Shown here: positions 37,615 to 47,231 of the stretch, in pieces
How the letters are laid out: each line of letters starts with the position of its first letter
Position numbering within the stretch: position 1 is the first letter of the stretch
NCBI GenBank assembly: GCA_024742275.1
Contig: JANSYS010000003.1
Coordinates: 62,001-126,000 of the forward strand
DNA length: 64,000 bases
DNA from: Alphaproteobacteria bacterium
Lineage (GTDB): Bacteria; Pseudomonadota; Alphaproteobacteria; Thalassobaculales; Thalassobaculaceae
Direction: 5' to 3'
The notes under the pieces: generated by a model
Told to the model about the DNA's origin: nothing
The model's database searches: none
Seen by the model: the letters and a program-made list of their open reading frames with translations, nothing else
Translations under genes and position numbers: made by a program

Positions 37615-37914
37615 CTACTCTTTGGTGAGCAGCGCCCGGGCTTGGACGATGGTGTGAGTGGCCTCGGTGAACTGACCGGCGCCGCATTGGGCGACCGCGT
37701 TGGAGATCATCGACTCGACGGCTTTGTCCGTGTCATCGGTCACCTCGGTTTCCGCCAGCATTTCGCGGGTGTCCGAGACGAGCTGCTTACAAGTCTTGGC
37801 GTCGGTCGCCGGGGCGACGCCCCGATTGGCGTTGCCGGCGGCGAAGGCACCGGCCGAGAACAAGGCGACCATGACCGCCGCGAAGAAGACGACGCGGATG
37901 TCGGGGATAAACAT
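37615..37914 (-). CDS. small secreted hypothetical protein
   Basis: A 99-residue protein with a signal peptide (VVFFAAVMVALFSAGAFA, cleavage near residue 25). The mature part is mostly helical and acidic, with two Cys (TCKQLV and AVAQCGAG) that could form a disulfide in the periplasm, and ends ATHTIVQARALLTKE. I do not recognise the family. ATG 37914 begins the signal peptide; the upstream open frame is not protein-like. It is convergent with the monooxygenase gene. Confidence 0.7.
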   Translation of the reverse strand: MFIPDIRVVFFAAVMVALFSAGAFAAGNANRGVAPATDAKTCKQLVSDTREMLAETEVTDDTDKAVESMISNAVAQCGAGQFTEATHTIVQARALLTKE

Positions 37915-38155
37915 TGTGGAAGGGCCTCCCGGCCCAATCGCGCGTGCGGCGCGGCGCGGTCCGGTTATCGCCGGACACTGTCGCCGGGCTCCCCAGATCG
38001 CCGGGCGAACTATCCATCGCATTCGTCTGGCTTCAAAGAGGTATAACCATGCATCCGGCGCGGAACGGGTATGCCGGTTTTGCAGAAGGCGGCTGCGCCG
38101 CCCGACCCACATCCACAGCATTGCCGGAGACGGTTTCAAAGCGGAAGGATAATCA

Positions 38156-38503
38156 ATGACCCAGACGCCGCCGGACGACGCGTCCGGCCACCACAGCGGG
38201 CCCGGCGATGCCGAGCGGATCATGCACTACGACGCGAACAAGAAGTCGATGCTGATCGCCTACCTGCTCTGGTTCTTCCTGGGCGTGCCCTTCGCCGTCC
38301 ATCGTTTCTATCTTGGGGACGTGAAGAGTGCGCTGGTGATGCTCGGCATGTGGATCGTTTTCGGAGCCGTCTCAACCCTCACCCTCGGCGTCGGCAGCGT
38401 GCTGCTGATCGTCCCGGGCCTCTGGTGGCTGCTCGACATGTTCCTGATACCCGGCATCGTCCGGCGCAAGAACAACGACCTTATCACCATGCTCAGCAGG
38501 TGA
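38156..38503 (+). CDS. TM2-domain membrane protein
   Basis: A 115-residue protein with two TM helices. The TM2-domain core is complete: KKSMLIAYLLWFFLGVPFAVHRFYLGDVKSALVMLGMW followed by GLWWLLDMFLIPGIV. A hydrophilic N-terminus of about 30 residues precedes it. GGAAGGA sits 8-14 bases before the ATG. The start also overlaps (ATGA) the end of a 36-codon ORF at 38049-38159 that has its own AGAGG. The role of bacterial TM2 proteins is poorly known. Confidence 0.88.
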   Translation: MTQTPPDDASGHHSGPGDAERIMHYDANKKSMLIAYLLWFFLGVPFAVHRFYLGDVKSALVMLGMWIVFGAVSTLTLGVGSVLLIVPGLWWLLDMFLIPGIVRRKNNDLITMLSR

Positions 38504-38541
38504 CGGGCGGCACCGTCGACCGTCCCTGATAGCCGTCATTC

Positions 38542-38570
38542 TTGACCATGGGGCCGGTTGACCGTATACA
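38542..38570 (+). promoter_or_regulatory. strong sigma-70-like promoter for ffh and the rpsP operon
   Basis: TTGACC (5 of 6), a 17-base spacer and TATACA (4 of 6) form the best-looking promoter in the window. The predicted start near 38577 leaves a leader of about 130 bases before ffh. Confidence 0.65.
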
Positions 38571-38710
38571 GCGCGCTTCTTGGCACAGCTTCGGCCGCCG
38601 AGACCTTAGCGGGTTCCGTCCGTCCTCGAGGGTTCGAGCACGGGCGCTCTTCCGTTTGGGCCAATCGAGTTGACCACCGGTTTCGACCGCAACGCATCAC
38701 GGGTGACGAC

Positions 38711-40186
38711 GTGTTCGAGGGTTTGAGCGAGCGTCTTGGGTCGGTCTTCGACCGGCTGAAGAAGCGCGGCGCACTGAGCGAAAGCGACGTGTCGGCGGCC
38801 ATGCGCGAGGTGCGCGTGGCGCTGCTCGAGGCTGACGTCGCCCTGCCGGTGGTGAAATCCTTCATCGACCGCGTGCGGGAGCGGGCGGTCGGCCAGGAGG
38901 TGATCCGCTCGGTCACTCCGGGTCAGATGGTCGTCAAGATCGTCCATGACGAACTGGTGGCGATGCTCGGCTCCGACAGCCAGGCCGTCAACCTAAACGC
39001 CGTGGCCCCGGTGCCGATCCTGATGGTCGGCCTGCAGGGCGGCGGCAAGACCACGACCACCGCCAAGCTCGCCAAGCGCCTGACCGAGCGCGACCGCAAG
39101 AAGGTCTTGATGGCGTCCCTGGACGTGACCCGCCCGGCGGCGCGCGAGCAGCTCCGCACGCTCGGCGAACAGGTCGGCGTCGATACGCTGCCGATCGTCC
39201 AGGGCGAGACTGCGCTGACCATCGCCAAGCGCGCCATGACCGCTGGCCGCCTCCAGGGATACGACGTGGTCATGCTCGACACCGCCGGCCGAACCTCGAT
39301 CGACGAGGGTCTGATGGCCGAAGCGAGGTCGGTGCGCGACGCGGTCAACCCGCACGAAGTGCTGCTGGTGGCCGACGCGCTGACCGGTCAGGACGCGGTC
39401 ACCACGGCGACCAATTTCGACGAACGGGTCGGCATCACCGGCATCGTCCTCACCCGCGTCGACGGCGACAGTCGAGGCGGCGCGGCGCTGTCCATGCGCG
39501 GCGTCACCGGCAAGCCGATCAAGGCGCTGGGCGTCGGCGAGAAGGTCGGCGATCTGGAGGATTTCCACCCCGAGCGGATCGCCGGCCGGATTCTCGGCAT
39601 GGGCGACGTGGTCAGCCTCGTTGAGCGGGCCGCCGAGACCATCGAGGCCGAAGAGGCCGAGAAGATGGCCGAGCGGATGATGAAGGGCACCTTCACGCTC
39701 GACGACATGGCCGCCCAGCTCAAACAACTCCGCAGCCTCGGCGGTCTCGGCGGCGTCCTCGGGATGCTGCCGGGGGTGGGCAAACTGCAGAAGCAGCTCG
39801 CCGGCGCCAATATCGACGACGGCCAGCTCAAGCGCCAGGAAGCCATCATCTCGTCGATGACCAAGACCGAGCGCGCCAATCCGCGGCTGATGAACGCCTC
39901 GCGCAAGCGCCGCGTCGCCGCCGGTTCGGGCACCGAAGTTCAGGACATCAACCGTCTTCTCAAAAGCCATATGGAAATGGCGAAGATGATGAAGAAGGTC
40001 GGCAAGGTCGGCGGCAAAGGCATGATGAAGGGCCTGATGGGCGGCGGCGGCATGCCCGCGCCCGGCCAGATGCCGCAGCTTCCGCCCGGCGGATTGGGCG
40101 GTCTGGGCGGCGGAATGCCCGGCCTCGGCGGCCCGAAGCTCCCCGGACTGGGCAGCCTTCCAGGATTTCCCGGCAAGCGCAAATAG
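38711..40186 (+). CDS. ffh: signal recognition particle protein Ffh
   Basis: The SRP GTPase, which binds 4.5S RNA and signal sequences and hands ribosomes to FtsY. The 491-residue protein has the N domain (VFEGLSERLGSVFDRLKKRGALSE), G1 GLQGGGKTTTTAKLA, G3 DTAGRTSIDE, G4-like TRVDGDSRGGAAL, and a Met/Gly/Pro-rich M domain ending in a long GLGG-type repeat tail. The GTG start at 38711 begins the conserved N domain; an in-frame ATG-less open frame extends further upstream and is rejected. rpsP follows after 60 bases. Confidence 0.96.
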   Translation: MFEGLSERLGSVFDRLKKRGALSESDVSAAMREVRVALLEADVALPVVKSFIDRVRERAVGQEVIRSVTPGQMVVKIVHDELVAMLGSDSQAVNLNAVAPVPILMVGLQGGGKTTTTAKLAKRLTERDRKKVLMASLDVTRPAAREQLRTLGEQVGVDTLPIVQGETALTIAKRAMTAGRLQGYDVVMLDTAGRTSIDEGLMAEARSVRDAVNPHEVLLVADALTGQDAVTTATNFDERVGITGIVLTRVDGDSRGGAALSMRGVTGKPIKALGVGEKVGDLEDFHPERIAGRILGMGDVVSLVERAAETIEAEEAEKMAERMMKGTFTLDDMAAQLKQLRSLGGLGGVLGMLPGVGKLQKQLAGANIDDGQLKRQEAIISSMTKTERANPRLMNASRKRRVAAGSGTEVQDINRLLKSHMEMAKMMKKVGKVGGKGMMKGLMGGGGMPAPGQMPQLPPGGLGGLGGGMPGLGGPKLPGLGSLPGFPGKRK

Positions 40187-40246
40187 CCAGCCGGACCCGA
40201 ACGACGAATTCAGACAACGACAGAATGCACTGAGAAAGGAACCACA

Positions 40247-40678
40247 ATGTCACTTCGCATCCGCCTGTCTCGCGGCGGCGCCAAGAAGCGCCCGTTCTAC
40301 CGGATCGTCGTCGCCGAGGCGACCTCGCCGCGCGACGGCCGCTTCGTGGAGAAGCTCGGTACCTACAACCCGATGCTGCCGCAGGACCACGAGCACCGGC
40401 TGACCGTCAAGGAAGACCGGATCAAGCACTGGGTGTCCATGGGCGCCCTGCCGACCGACCGGGTTCACAAGCTGCTGGGCAAGGCCGGCGTGATGGATCC
40501 GTTCGTGTACAACGAGCAGCCGAAAAAGTCCGCGCCGGGTAAGAAGCGCGCCGAGCGCGAGGCCGAGGAAGCCGCCAAGGCCGCCGAGGCCGCGGAAGCC
40601 GCCGCTGCTGCCGCTGCCGAGCCGGCCGCCGAAGCCCCGGCCGAAGAGGCCGCCGCCGAGGAGAATGCCGAGGCCTGA
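40247..40678 (+). CDS. rpsP: 30S ribosomal protein S16, extended C-terminus
   Basis: The first 80 or so residues are a normal S16 ([42 protein letters not shown]…[20 protein letters not shown]). A tail of about 55 residues follows, composed almost only of Ala, Glu, Lys and Pro and likely helical or disordered. The total of 143 is well above the usual 80-90. AAAGGAACC precedes the ATG. It is the first gene of rpsP-rimM-trmD-rplS. Confidence 0.97.
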   Translation: MSLRIRLSRGGAKKRPFYRIVVAEATSPRDGRFVEKLGTYNPMLPQDHEHRLTVKEDRIKHWVSMGALPTDRVHKLLGKAGVMDPFVYNEQPKKSAPGKKRAEREAEEAAKAAEAAEAAAAAAAEPAAEAPAEEAAAEENAEA

Positions 40679-40718
40679 GGCCCGGCATTCGCGACGCGGT
40701 CACACACGGGCTGCCGCC

Positions 40719-41273
40719 ATGAGCGCACGCGTCTGTCTCGGGGCGATCACCGGCCCGCACGGGGTCCGGGGCTTGGTGAAGGTGAAACCCTTCACCGAGG
40801 TTCCGGAGGACATCGCCGCCTACGGCCCGGTCGAGGACGAGGCCGGGACGCGGCGGTTCACCCTGCGGGTGACCGGCGCGGCCAAGGGACAGGTGATCGT
40901 CGCCGTGGACGGGGTCGGCGACCGCAACGCGGCCGAGGCCCTGAAGGGCCAGCGGCTGTACGTCGCACGCACCGCCTTGCCGGAGCCCGAGGACGGCAGC
41001 TTCTACCACGCCGACCTGATCGGTTTGTCGGTGGTCGGCCCGGACGGGGCGGAACTCGGCTCGGTCACCGCCCTGTACGACTTCGGGGCGGGCGACGTGT
41101 TGGAGTTCCGCGGAGCGGATGGCAAGGCACGGATGCTGCCGTTTACCGAGGCGGTGGTACCGACGGTCGATCTGGCGGGGCGCAGGATGGTGGTCCATCC
41201 GCCGGAAGGCGCCCTGGACGACGGTCCCGGCACGGCGGCGGACGCTCCGCCCGACGGGACGGCGACTGAATAG
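40719..41273 (+). CDS. rimM: 16S rRNA maturation factor RimM
   Basis: A 184-residue assembly factor for the 30S head, acting with S19. The N-terminal barrel is recognisable at VCLGAITGPHGVRGLVKVKPFTE and the PRC-barrel half at FYHADLIGLSVVGPDGAELGSVTALYDFGAGDVLEFRG…LLPFTEAVVPTVDLAGRRMVVHPPEG. A short Pro/Asp tail ends it. ATG 40719 is used, where homology starts. It is in the canonical position between rpsP and trmD. Confidence 0.95.
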   Translation: MSARVCLGAITGPHGVRGLVKVKPFTEVPEDIAAYGPVEDEAGTRRFTLRVTGAAKGQVIVAVDGVGDRNAAEALKGQRLYVARTALPEPEDGSFYHADLIGLSVVGPDGAELGSVTALYDFGAGDVLEFRGADGKARMLPFTEAVVPTVDLAGRRMVVHPPEGALDDGPGTAADAPPDGTATE

Positions 41274-41282
41274 GAGCGCGGT

Positions 41283-42047
41283 GTGGACGTGCGGAAGCGG
41301 CAGGACACCCCCGCCTCGGAGCCCGACGGTTCTGCCGTCGGTTGGCAGGCGACGGTGCTCTCCCTGTTCCCGGAAATGTTTCCGGGGCCGCTCGGCCTTT
41401 CGCTTGCGGGAAAGGCCCTGAATTCCGGCGTATGGAGCCTGAAAACGCTGGACATCCGGCAGTTCGCGCGCGATAAGCACCGCTCCGTGGACGACACCCC
41501 GTTCGGCGGGGGGGCCGGTATGGTCATGCGCCCCGATGTCGTTGACGCGGCACTGGCGGCGGTAGAGGACAGGCCGGGTCCGCGGCTCTACCTCAGCCCG
41601 CGCGGACGGCGCTTCGATCAGGCGCGGGCGAAGGCGTTGGCGGACGGGCCGGGAGCGGTCATCGTCTGCGGGCGCTACGAGGGCCTGGACGAGCGGGTGA
41701 TCGCCGCCCGCGGTCTCGAGGAGGTGAGCCTCGGGGACTTCGTGCTGTCCGGCGGCGAGCCGGCGGCGCTGGCGATGATGGATGCGGTGATCCGCCTGCT
41801 GCCCGGTGTCATGGGGGCGGCGGACGGGTTGGCCGAAGAGAGTTTCGAAGAGGGGCTGCTGGAGTATCCCCTCTACACCCAGCCTCGGGAGTGGAACGGC
41901 ATGGCCGTCCCCGAGGTCCTGACGAGCGGACACCACGCCAAGGTGAAAGCGTGGCGGCGCTCGGAAGCGGAGACAGTGACGCGGGAGCGGCGACCGGACC
42001 TTTGGGCGCGCTACCTGGAGACCAAGCAACGGGCCGAGCGTCGGTGA
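41283..42047 (+). CDS. trmD: tRNA (guanine-N1)-methyltransferase TrmD
   Basis: Methylates G37 of tRNAs with a preceding G36, preventing frameshifts. The 254-residue protein has the SPOUT trefoil-knot segment [29 protein letters not shown], the SAM-contact region [14 protein letters not shown] and the C-terminal YTQPREWNG…LTSGHHAKV. An extra stretch of about 20 residues precedes the usual start [14 protein letters not shown] 41283 is preceded by AGGAG and is probably real. Confidence 0.95.
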   Translation: MDVRKRQDTPASEPDGSAVGWQATVLSLFPEMFPGPLGLSLAGKALNSGVWSLKTLDIRQFARDKHRSVDDTPFGGGAGMVMRPDVVDAALAAVEDRPGPRLYLSPRGRRFDQARAKALADGPGAVIVCGRYEGLDERVIAARGLEEVSLGDFVLSGGEPAALAMMDAVIRLLPGVMGAADGLAEESFEEGLLEYPLYTQPREWNGMAVPEVLTSGHHAKVKAWRRSEAETVTRERRPDLWARYLETKQRAERR

Positions 42048-42120
42048 GACCGGGCGGCCGCACAAGGACCAGACCAACCGCCGGCGCGACGACCAGCCGG
42101 CACGAGACGGAGACGAAGCC

Positions 42121-42609
42121 ATGAACATTATCGAGCAGCTCAACAAGGAGCAGGTCGAGAAGCTGAGCGCGGACCGCCAGATCCCCGAGTTCGCGCCGGG
42201 CGATACCGTCCGTGTCGACGTGAAGGTGGTCGAAGGAACGCGCGAGCGGATCCAGGCCTTCGAGGGCGTGGTGATCAGCCGCAACAACGACGGTTTGAAC
42301 TCGTCCTTCACGGTTCGCAAGATCTCCTACGGCGAGGGCGTGGAGCGCGTGTTCCCGCTCTACTCCCCGCGGATCGCCGCCATCGAGGTGATGCGTCGCG
42401 GCAAGGTCCGCCGCGCCAAGCTCTACTATCTGCGTGGCCGCACGGGTAAGTCGGCCCGTATCGCCGAGAAGACCACCGGCGTCGCCGGCAAGCTGGCCGC
42501 CGCCGAGCGCGCCACCGCCGCCGAGGCGAAGGCCGCCAACAAGGCCGCCCAGGCCGCCGCGCGCGAGGCCAAGGCCGCTGCCGCCGCCGAGGGCAGCTCC
42601 GAGGCGTAA
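42121..42609 (+). CDS. rplS: 50S ribosomal protein L19, extended C-terminus
   Basis: Residues 1-115 are a standard L19 ([39 protein letters not shown]…[39 protein letters not shown]). A tail of about 45 residues made of Ala, Lys and Glu follows, giving 162 in total. This parallels the tail on S16 in the same operon. GGAGACGAAGCC precedes the ATG. It is the last gene before an intrinsic terminator. Confidence 0.97.
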   Translation: MNIIEQLNKEQVEKLSADRQIPEFAPGDTVRVDVKVVEGTRERIQAFEGVVISRNNDGLNSSFTVRKISYGEGVERVFPLYSPRIAAIEVMRRGKVRRAKLYYLRGRTGKSARIAEKTTGVAGKLAAAERATAAEAKAANKAAQAAAREAKAAAAAEGSSEA

Positions 42610-42640
42610 GCCTCCGGCCCGACCGGGTTCGAGAACACGG

Positions 42641-42672
42641 AACGCCGCGATCCCCCGGGTCGCGGCGTTTTT
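42641..42672 (+). terminator. intrinsic terminator of the rpsP-rimM-trmD-rplS operon
   Basis: Perfect 10-base-pair stem AACGCCGCGA / TCGCGGCGTT with a 9-base loop, running into TTTTT. It begins 32 bases after the rplS stop codon. This is the clearest Rho-independent terminator in the window. Confidence 0.9.
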
Positions 42673-42760
42673 CCGTTCGGGATTCTCCTCCTGCCCACCT
42701 GCAGCACTCCCCGGCCTGGTGCCGGGGCGTGTAGGCGCGGAGGAGCGGGGAAAGCCCCCG

Positions 42761-43504
42761 CTACTTCAGCAGCGTCCCCACCCCCACGCAGGCCAGGATC
42801 GTCAGCGCGATCCAGCGGAAGGTCTTCTCGCTCGCCCGGGGAAACAGAAAGCCGCCAAAGGACATGCCGGCGAAGTGCGGGACGGCCAGGATCGCACCGA
42901 TGGTCAGCGCCTCCACCGTGATCAGCCCGTAGGCGAAATAGGTCGCGAGGCCGACGACGCCGGTGACCAGGAAGTAACCCGAGAGGTCGCCGCGCACCTG
43001 ACGGGCCGGCTCGGCGGTGGCGAGGAAATACAGCACCAGCGGCGGGCCGCCGATCCCGGTCGCCCCGCCCATTGTCCCCGCCGTGGTCGCCGCCACGATG
43101 TCGCGCGCCCGGGTTCGGCCGATGCGCGGCAGGCCGCCCACCGCCATCACCGCCGCAAGCCCCAGCACGATGACCGAGATGCCGATGCGCAGCACTTCGG
43201 GATCCAGGGTCTTTAGAACCGTCGCGCCCAAGGGGATCGCCACAAGGGCTGTGGCCGCCATCGGTCCCGTGCGCCGCCAGTCGGTATCGCGCATGGCGAT
43301 CTTCGTCACCTGGTACAGGATCGGGACCTGCAGAACCGATATCACCGGAACCGCCACCGTCGGCCCATAGGCGAGCGCCAGCACCGGGGCGAGCACCAGG
43401 GCCGACCCGAAACCGGCGAACCCGCGCACGGCGCCGGCCAGGAACGCTGCGCAGACGGTCAGCGCCAGCAACGGGAGGTCGAGATCGGACAGCAGTTCCG
43501 GCAT
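42761..43504 (-). CDS. TSUP-family (TauE/SafE) membrane permease
   Basis: A 247-residue protein with about eight TMs in two pseudo-repeats. Hallmarks: [21 protein letters not shown] in the first half and [16 protein letters not shown] in the second, both TauE/SafE signatures. Family members export or take up sulfite, sulfoacetate and other organosulfur or C1 anions. It lies alone on the minus strand between rplS and leuC; the substrate is unknown. Confidence 0.9.
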   Translation of the reverse strand: MPELLSDLDLPLLALTVCAAFLAGAVRGFAGFGSALVLAPVLALAYGPTVAVPVISVLQVPILYQVTKIAMRDTDWRRTGPMAATALVAIPLGATVLKTLDPEVLRIGISVIVLGLAAVMAVGGLPRIGRTRARDIVAATTAGTMGGATGIGGPPLVLYFLATAEPARQVRGDLSGYFLVTGVVGLATYFAYGLITVEALTIGAILAVPHFAGMSFGGFLFPRASEKTFRWIALTILACVGVGTLLK

Positions 43505-43564
43505 CGGGGCGGCTCGGGCGGGAGGCGAAAGGCGTCCGGAGAACGGACAAGACGGGAATCGGAC

Positions 43565-43635
43565 GCAAAAACGCCCTCGTGCAAAGCGTTCTTGCGCGTT
43601 TCACGGTTTGCCTGCAACCCGCGTCCTTGTACAGT
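43565..43635 (+). promoter_or_regulatory. hairpin and candidate promoter upstream of leuC
   Basis: TTGCCT (43608-43613), a 16-base spacer and TACAGT (43630-43635) form a fair promoter about 125 bases before leuC. Just upstream, GCAAAAACGC (43565-43574) and GCGTTCTTGC (43586-43595) form an imperfect hairpin. I see no Leu-rich leader ORF between this promoter and leuC. Confidence 0.35.
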
Positions 43636-43761
43636 CCGGCGCTCGAAACACGCCGTTCCGGCCAACGGAATGCGAAAAAACCGAGACCAGAGACCGGCCG
43701 CCACCGGAGCCAGCTCGCTCCGACCAGCCGCGGCCCCATGCTTTAGGAGGAACCGGCAGCC

Positions 43762-45171
43762 ATGGCGACGCCCCGCACGCTGTTCGACAAGATCTGGCAA
43801 AGCCACCTGGTGGACGTCCAGGAGGACGGCACCTGTCTCATTTATATCGACCGCCACCTGGTCCACGAGGTCACCAGCCCACAGGCCTTCGAAGGCCTGA
43901 AGCTCGCCGGCCGCAAAGTGCGCCGGCCCGACCTGACCCTCGCGGTCGCCGACCACAACGTGCCCACGACGGACCGGTCCAAGGGGATCGAGGACGACGA
44001 GAGCCGGATCCAGGTCGAGACGCTCGAGAAGAACGTCAAGGAATTCGGCGTCCCCTATTTCCCGGTGATGGACGTCCGCCAAGGCATCGTCCACATCATC
44101 GGCCCGGAGCAGGGCTTCACCCTGCCCGGCATGACCATCGTGTGCGGCGACAGCCACACTGCGACCCATGGCGCCTTCGGTTCCCTCGCCTTCGGCATCG
44201 GCACCTCCGAGGTCGAGCACGTTCTGGCGACCCAGACCCTGCTCCAGGCGCCGGCCAAGAACATGCGCATCACGGTCGAGGGCAAGGTGCCCGCCGGCGT
44301 GACCTCCAAGGATGTGATCCTGGCCATCATCGGCAAGATCGGCACCGCCGGCGGCACCGGCCATGTCGTGGAGTTCGCCGGCGAGGCAATCCGCGACATG
44401 TCCATGGAAGCCCGCATGACGGTCTGCAACATGACCATCGAAGCGGGCGCCCGCGCCGGCATGATCGCCCCGGACGAGACCACGTTCGAGTATCTGAAGG
44501 GTCGACCCATGGCGCCGAAGGGCGGCGAGTGGGAACTGGCAGTCGAATACTGGAAGACCCTGCCGTCCGACGAAGGCGCCACCTACGACAAGGAAGTGGT
44601 GCTCAGGGCCGAAGAGATCATCCCGCAGGTTACCTGGGGCACCAGCCCGCAGGACGTCGTCCCGGTCACCGGCCGCACACCGGACCCCGCGGCCGAAACC
44701 GACCCCGGCAAGAGGGCGTCGATCGAGCGGTCGCTGTCCTACATGGGACTCGCGCCGAACACACCGATGACCGAGGTGAAGATCGACAAGGTCTTCATCG
44801 GTTCCTGCACCAACGGTCGCATCGAGGACATCCGCGCCGCCGCGGCCGTCGCCAAGGGCCGCAAGGTCGCCGCCAACGTCCACGCGCTGGTGGTTCCGGG
44901 TTCCGGTCTGGTCAAGGAGCAGGCCGAGCGGGAGGGCCTGGACGCCATCCTGAAGGAAGCCGGCTTCGACTGGCGCGAACCGGGCTGCTCCATGTGCCTC
45001 GCCATGAACGCCGACAAGCTGGAACCGGGCGAGCGCTGCGCCTCGACCTCGAACCGCAACTTCCAGGGCCGACAGGGCCCGGGCGGTCGCACCCATCTGG
45101 TGAGCCCGGCCATGGCCGCCGCCGCCGCGGTCAGCGGTCATCTGGCCGACGTCCGCGACCTGGCCAACTGA
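43762..45171 (+). CDS. leuC: 3-isopropylmalate dehydratase large subunit
   Basis: With LeuD it isomerises 2-isopropylmalate to 3-isopropylmalate in leucine synthesis. The 469-residue aconitase-type subunit starts [12 protein letters not shown], contains [14 protein letters not shown], and its three [4Fe-4S] ligands are in [13 protein letters not shown] and [20 protein letters not shown] precedes ATG 43762. leuD follows after 20 bases with GAGGGGAGGAAG between. Confidence 0.97.
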   Translation: MATPRTLFDKIWQSHLVDVQEDGTCLIYIDRHLVHEVTSPQAFEGLKLAGRKVRRPDLTLAVADHNVPTTDRSKGIEDDESRIQVETLEKNVKEFGVPYFPVMDVRQGIVHIIGPEQGFTLPGMTIVCGDSHTATHGAFGSLAFGIGTSEVEHVLATQTLLQAPAKNMRITVEGKVPAGVTSKDVILAIIGKIGTAGGTGHVVEFAGEAIRDMSMEARMTVCNMTIEAGARAGMIAPDETTFEYLKGRPMAPKGGEWELAVEYWKTLPSDEGATYDKEVVLRAEEIIPQVTWGTSPQDVVPVTGRTPDPAAETDPGKRASIERSLSYMGLAPNTPMTEVKIDKVFIGSCTNGRIEDIRAAAAVAKGRKVAANVHALVVPGSGLVKEQAEREGLDAILKEAGFDWREPGCSMCLAMNADKLEPGERCASTSNRNFQGRQGPGGRTHLVSPAMAAAAAVSGHLADVRDLAN

Positions 45172-45191
45172 CGCCGAGGGGAGGAAGAGAC

Positions 45192-45797
45192 ATGGAAAAG
45201 TTCACACAGATCCGCGGCACCGCCGCCCCGATGGACATGATCAACATCGACACCGACATGATCATTCCGAAGCAGTACCTGAAGACCATCAAGCGGACCG
45301 GCCTCGGCAAGCACGCCTTCGCCGAAATGCGCTACAATGCGGACGGCAGCGAGAAGCCGGATTTCGTTCTGAACAAGCCGCAGTACCGCAATGCCCAGGT
45401 GATCGTCGCCGAGGACAACTTCGGCTGCGGATCGAGCCGCGAGCACGCCCCCTGGGCCCTGCTCGACTTCGGCATCAAATGCGTGATCTCCACCAGCTTC
45501 GCCGACATCTTCTACAACAACTGCTTCAAGAACGGGATCTTGCCCATCAAGGTGACCCACGAACAGCTGCGCGAGCTGATGGACGACGCCAAAAAGGGCT
45601 CCAACGCGGTGCTCGAGATCGATCTGGAGAACCAGACGATCGGCCGGCCGAGCGGCGAGACGGTGCCGTTCGAGATCGACGCCCACCGCAAGCACTGCCT
45701 GCTGAACGGTCTGGACGACATCGGCCTGACCATGGAGAAGGCGTCGAAGATCGACAGCTTCGAGGAGAAGCGCAAGGCGGCGGCGCCCTGGGCGTGA
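45192..45797 (+). CDS. leuD: 3-isopropylmalate dehydratase small subunit
   Basis: The 201-residue small (swivelling) subunit of isopropylmalate isomerase. [43 protein letters not shown] and [20 protein letters not shown] are diagnostic. It is expressed with leuC. leuB starts 149 bases downstream, so a secondary promoter or processing site may lie between them. Confidence 0.97.
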   Translation: MEKFTQIRGTAAPMDMINIDTDMIIPKQYLKTIKRTGLGKHAFAEMRYNADGSEKPDFVLNKPQYRNAQVIVAEDNFGCGSSREHAPWALLDFGIKCVISTSFADIFYNNCFKNGILPIKVTHEQLRELMDDAKKGSNAVLEIDLENQTIGRPSGETVPFEIDAHRKHCLLNGLDDIGLTMEKASKIDSFEEKRKAAAPWA

Positions 45798-45946
45798 CGC
45801 GTCTGACCGCTCCTGGATATCAGGACAGACACGGGTAGCCAGCGGATCACGCCCGCCGGCCGGTACAATGGTTGAATTGCCCTGCCCCGACGCCGCGTCC
45901 AACAACGGCTCTGGGCCGCAAGAGGCTCTCTAGAGGAAATCGAGAC

Positions 45947-47059
45947 ATGGCGTCGAACAAGAAACTGCTGGTGCTGCCGGGCGACGGGATCGGGCCGGAG
46001 GTGGTGGGCGAGACCCTGCGGGTCGTCGACTGGATGGCGAAGAAGCGGTCGGTGTCCTTCGACATCGACGAGGGCCTGGTCGGCGGCGCCGCCTACGACG
46101 CCCACGGCACGGCGCTCACCGACGAGACCATGACCGACGCCACCCATGCCGACGCGGTGCTGTTCGGCGCGGTCGGCGGTCCGCAATACGACGACCTGCC
46201 GTTCGAGCTGAAGCCGGAGCGCGGCCTGCTGCGCCTGCGCAAGGAGATGGACCTGTTCGCCAACCTGCGCCCGGCGATGGTCTTCCCCTCCATGGTCGAG
46301 AATTCGTCCCTGAAGCCGGAGCTGGTGTCCGGTCTGGACATCATGATCCTGCGCGAACTGACCGGCGGCGTGTATTTCTGCGAGCCGCGCGGCATCGAGG
46401 ATCTCGCCGACGGGACCAAGCGCGGCTTCGATACCCAGGCGTACACGACGCCGGAGATCGAGCGCATCGGCCGGGTCGCCTTCGACCTGGCCCGCAAGCG
46501 CCGCGGCAAGGTCACCTCGGTCGAGAAGGCCAACGTCATGATGTCCGGCGTGCTCTGGCGCCAGGTCATGACCGACCTGCACAAGGCCGAGGGCGAGGGT
46601 CTCGAGTACGAGAACATGTTCGCCGACAACTGCGCCATGCAGCTCGTCCGCGCCCCGAAACAGTTCGACGTGATCGTCACCGACAACCTGTTCGGCGACC
46701 TTCTGAGCGACTGCGCGGCGATGCTGACCGGCTCGCTCGGCATGCTGCCCTCCGCCTCGCTCGGCGCGGAGGACCCGACCACCGGCAAGCGCCACGCCCT
46801 GTACGAGCCGGTCCACGGCTCCGCCCCGGACATCGCCGGCAAGGGCATGGCCAACCCGATCGCCGAGATGCTGAGCTTCGCCATGCTGCTGCGCTACAGC
46901 TTCGACATGGCCGAGGACGCCGACCTGCTGGAGAAGGCGATCGACAACGTGCTGGCCGGCGGCATGCGCACCGCCGACATCATGGCCCCGGGCAAGGCGA
47001 AGGTCTCCACCGCGACCATGACCGACAGCATCCTCAAGGAACTGGATAAGCTGGTCTGA
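45947..47059 (+). CDS. leuB: 3-isopropylmalate dehydrogenase
   Basis: NAD-dependent oxidative decarboxylation of 3-isopropylmalate to 2-oxoisocaproate. The 370-residue protein begins [16 protein letters not shown], has [14 protein letters not shown], the substrate site RELTGGVYF, and [28 protein letters not shown] with the metal-binding Asp residues, ending in [22 protein letters not shown] 45947 is preceded by AGAGGAAATCGAGAC. A palindromic repeat element begins 15 bases after the stop. Confidence 0.97.
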   Translation: MASNKKLLVLPGDGIGPEVVGETLRVVDWMAKKRSVSFDIDEGLVGGAAYDAHGTALTDETMTDATHADAVLFGAVGGPQYDDLPFELKPERGLLRLRKEMDLFANLRPAMVFPSMVENSSLKPELVSGLDIMILRELTGGVYFCEPRGIEDLADGTKRGFDTQAYTTPEIERIGRVAFDLARKRRGKVTSVEKANVMMSGVLWRQVMTDLHKAEGEGLEYENMFADNCAMQLVRAPKQFDVIVTDNLFGDLLSDCAAMLTGSLGMLPSASLGAEDPTTGKRHALYEPVHGSAPDIAGKGMANPIAEMLSFAMLLRYSFDMAEDADLLEKAIDNVLAGGMRTADIMAPGKAKVSTATMTDSILKELDKLV

Positions 47060-47074
47060 TCCGGTCTCCGATCT

Positions 47075-47160
47075 GCCGTCATCCTGACGCAGGTCAGGAT
47101 CATGCCTCGCGAGCGACAACCGCCCGAGGCTCGGTCCTGAAGCGAGTTCAGGATGACGGC
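47075..47160. repeat. compound palindromic repeat between leuB and asd
   Basis: An 86-base element whose outer arms GCCGTCATCCTGA and TCAGGATGACGGC are perfect inverted repeats. Inside are three further hairpins: ATCCTGAC-GCAG-GTCAGGAT (47081-47100), GCCTCG/CGAGGC (47104-47130) and TCCTGAA-GCGAG-TTCAGGA (47135-47153). Very similar GTCATCCTGA…TCAGGATGAC units are dispersed in many alphaproteobacterial genomes, from memory. It may also stop leuB transcription ahead of the asd promoter. Confidence 0.75.
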
Positions 47161-47194
47161 GGGCACGTTGGACAGGAGACCGAGACGATCCCCC

Positions 47195-47223
47195 TTCCCC
47201 ACACCAGCGAAATCGCTTATACG
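47195..47223 (+). promoter_or_regulatory. candidate promoter for the asd leader
   Basis: TATACG (47218-47223, 4 of 6) with a weak TTCCCC (47195-47200) 17 bases upstream. The expected transcription start is about 47230-47232, which coincides with the ATG of the leader ORF, so the transcript would be leaderless. Confidence 0.4.
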
Positions 47224-47231
47224 TCCTCCCC

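Noticed and set aside
42641-42672. A structured RNA or riboswitch after rplS
   Set aside because: The stem, loop and T run are a simple intrinsic terminator.
43636-43761. A Leu-rich leader peptide before leuC
   Set aside because: No short ORF with a Leu run is present between the candidate promoter and leuC.
42761-45141. Minus-strand open frame opposite leuC
   Set aside because: It has no motif or ribosome binding site, and leuC is complete on the other strand.
43608-45797. A 729-codon open frame running through leuC into leuD
   Set aside because: It reads leuC in the wrong frame; high GC leaves few stops. The real genes leuC and leuD have complete family motifs in their own frames.
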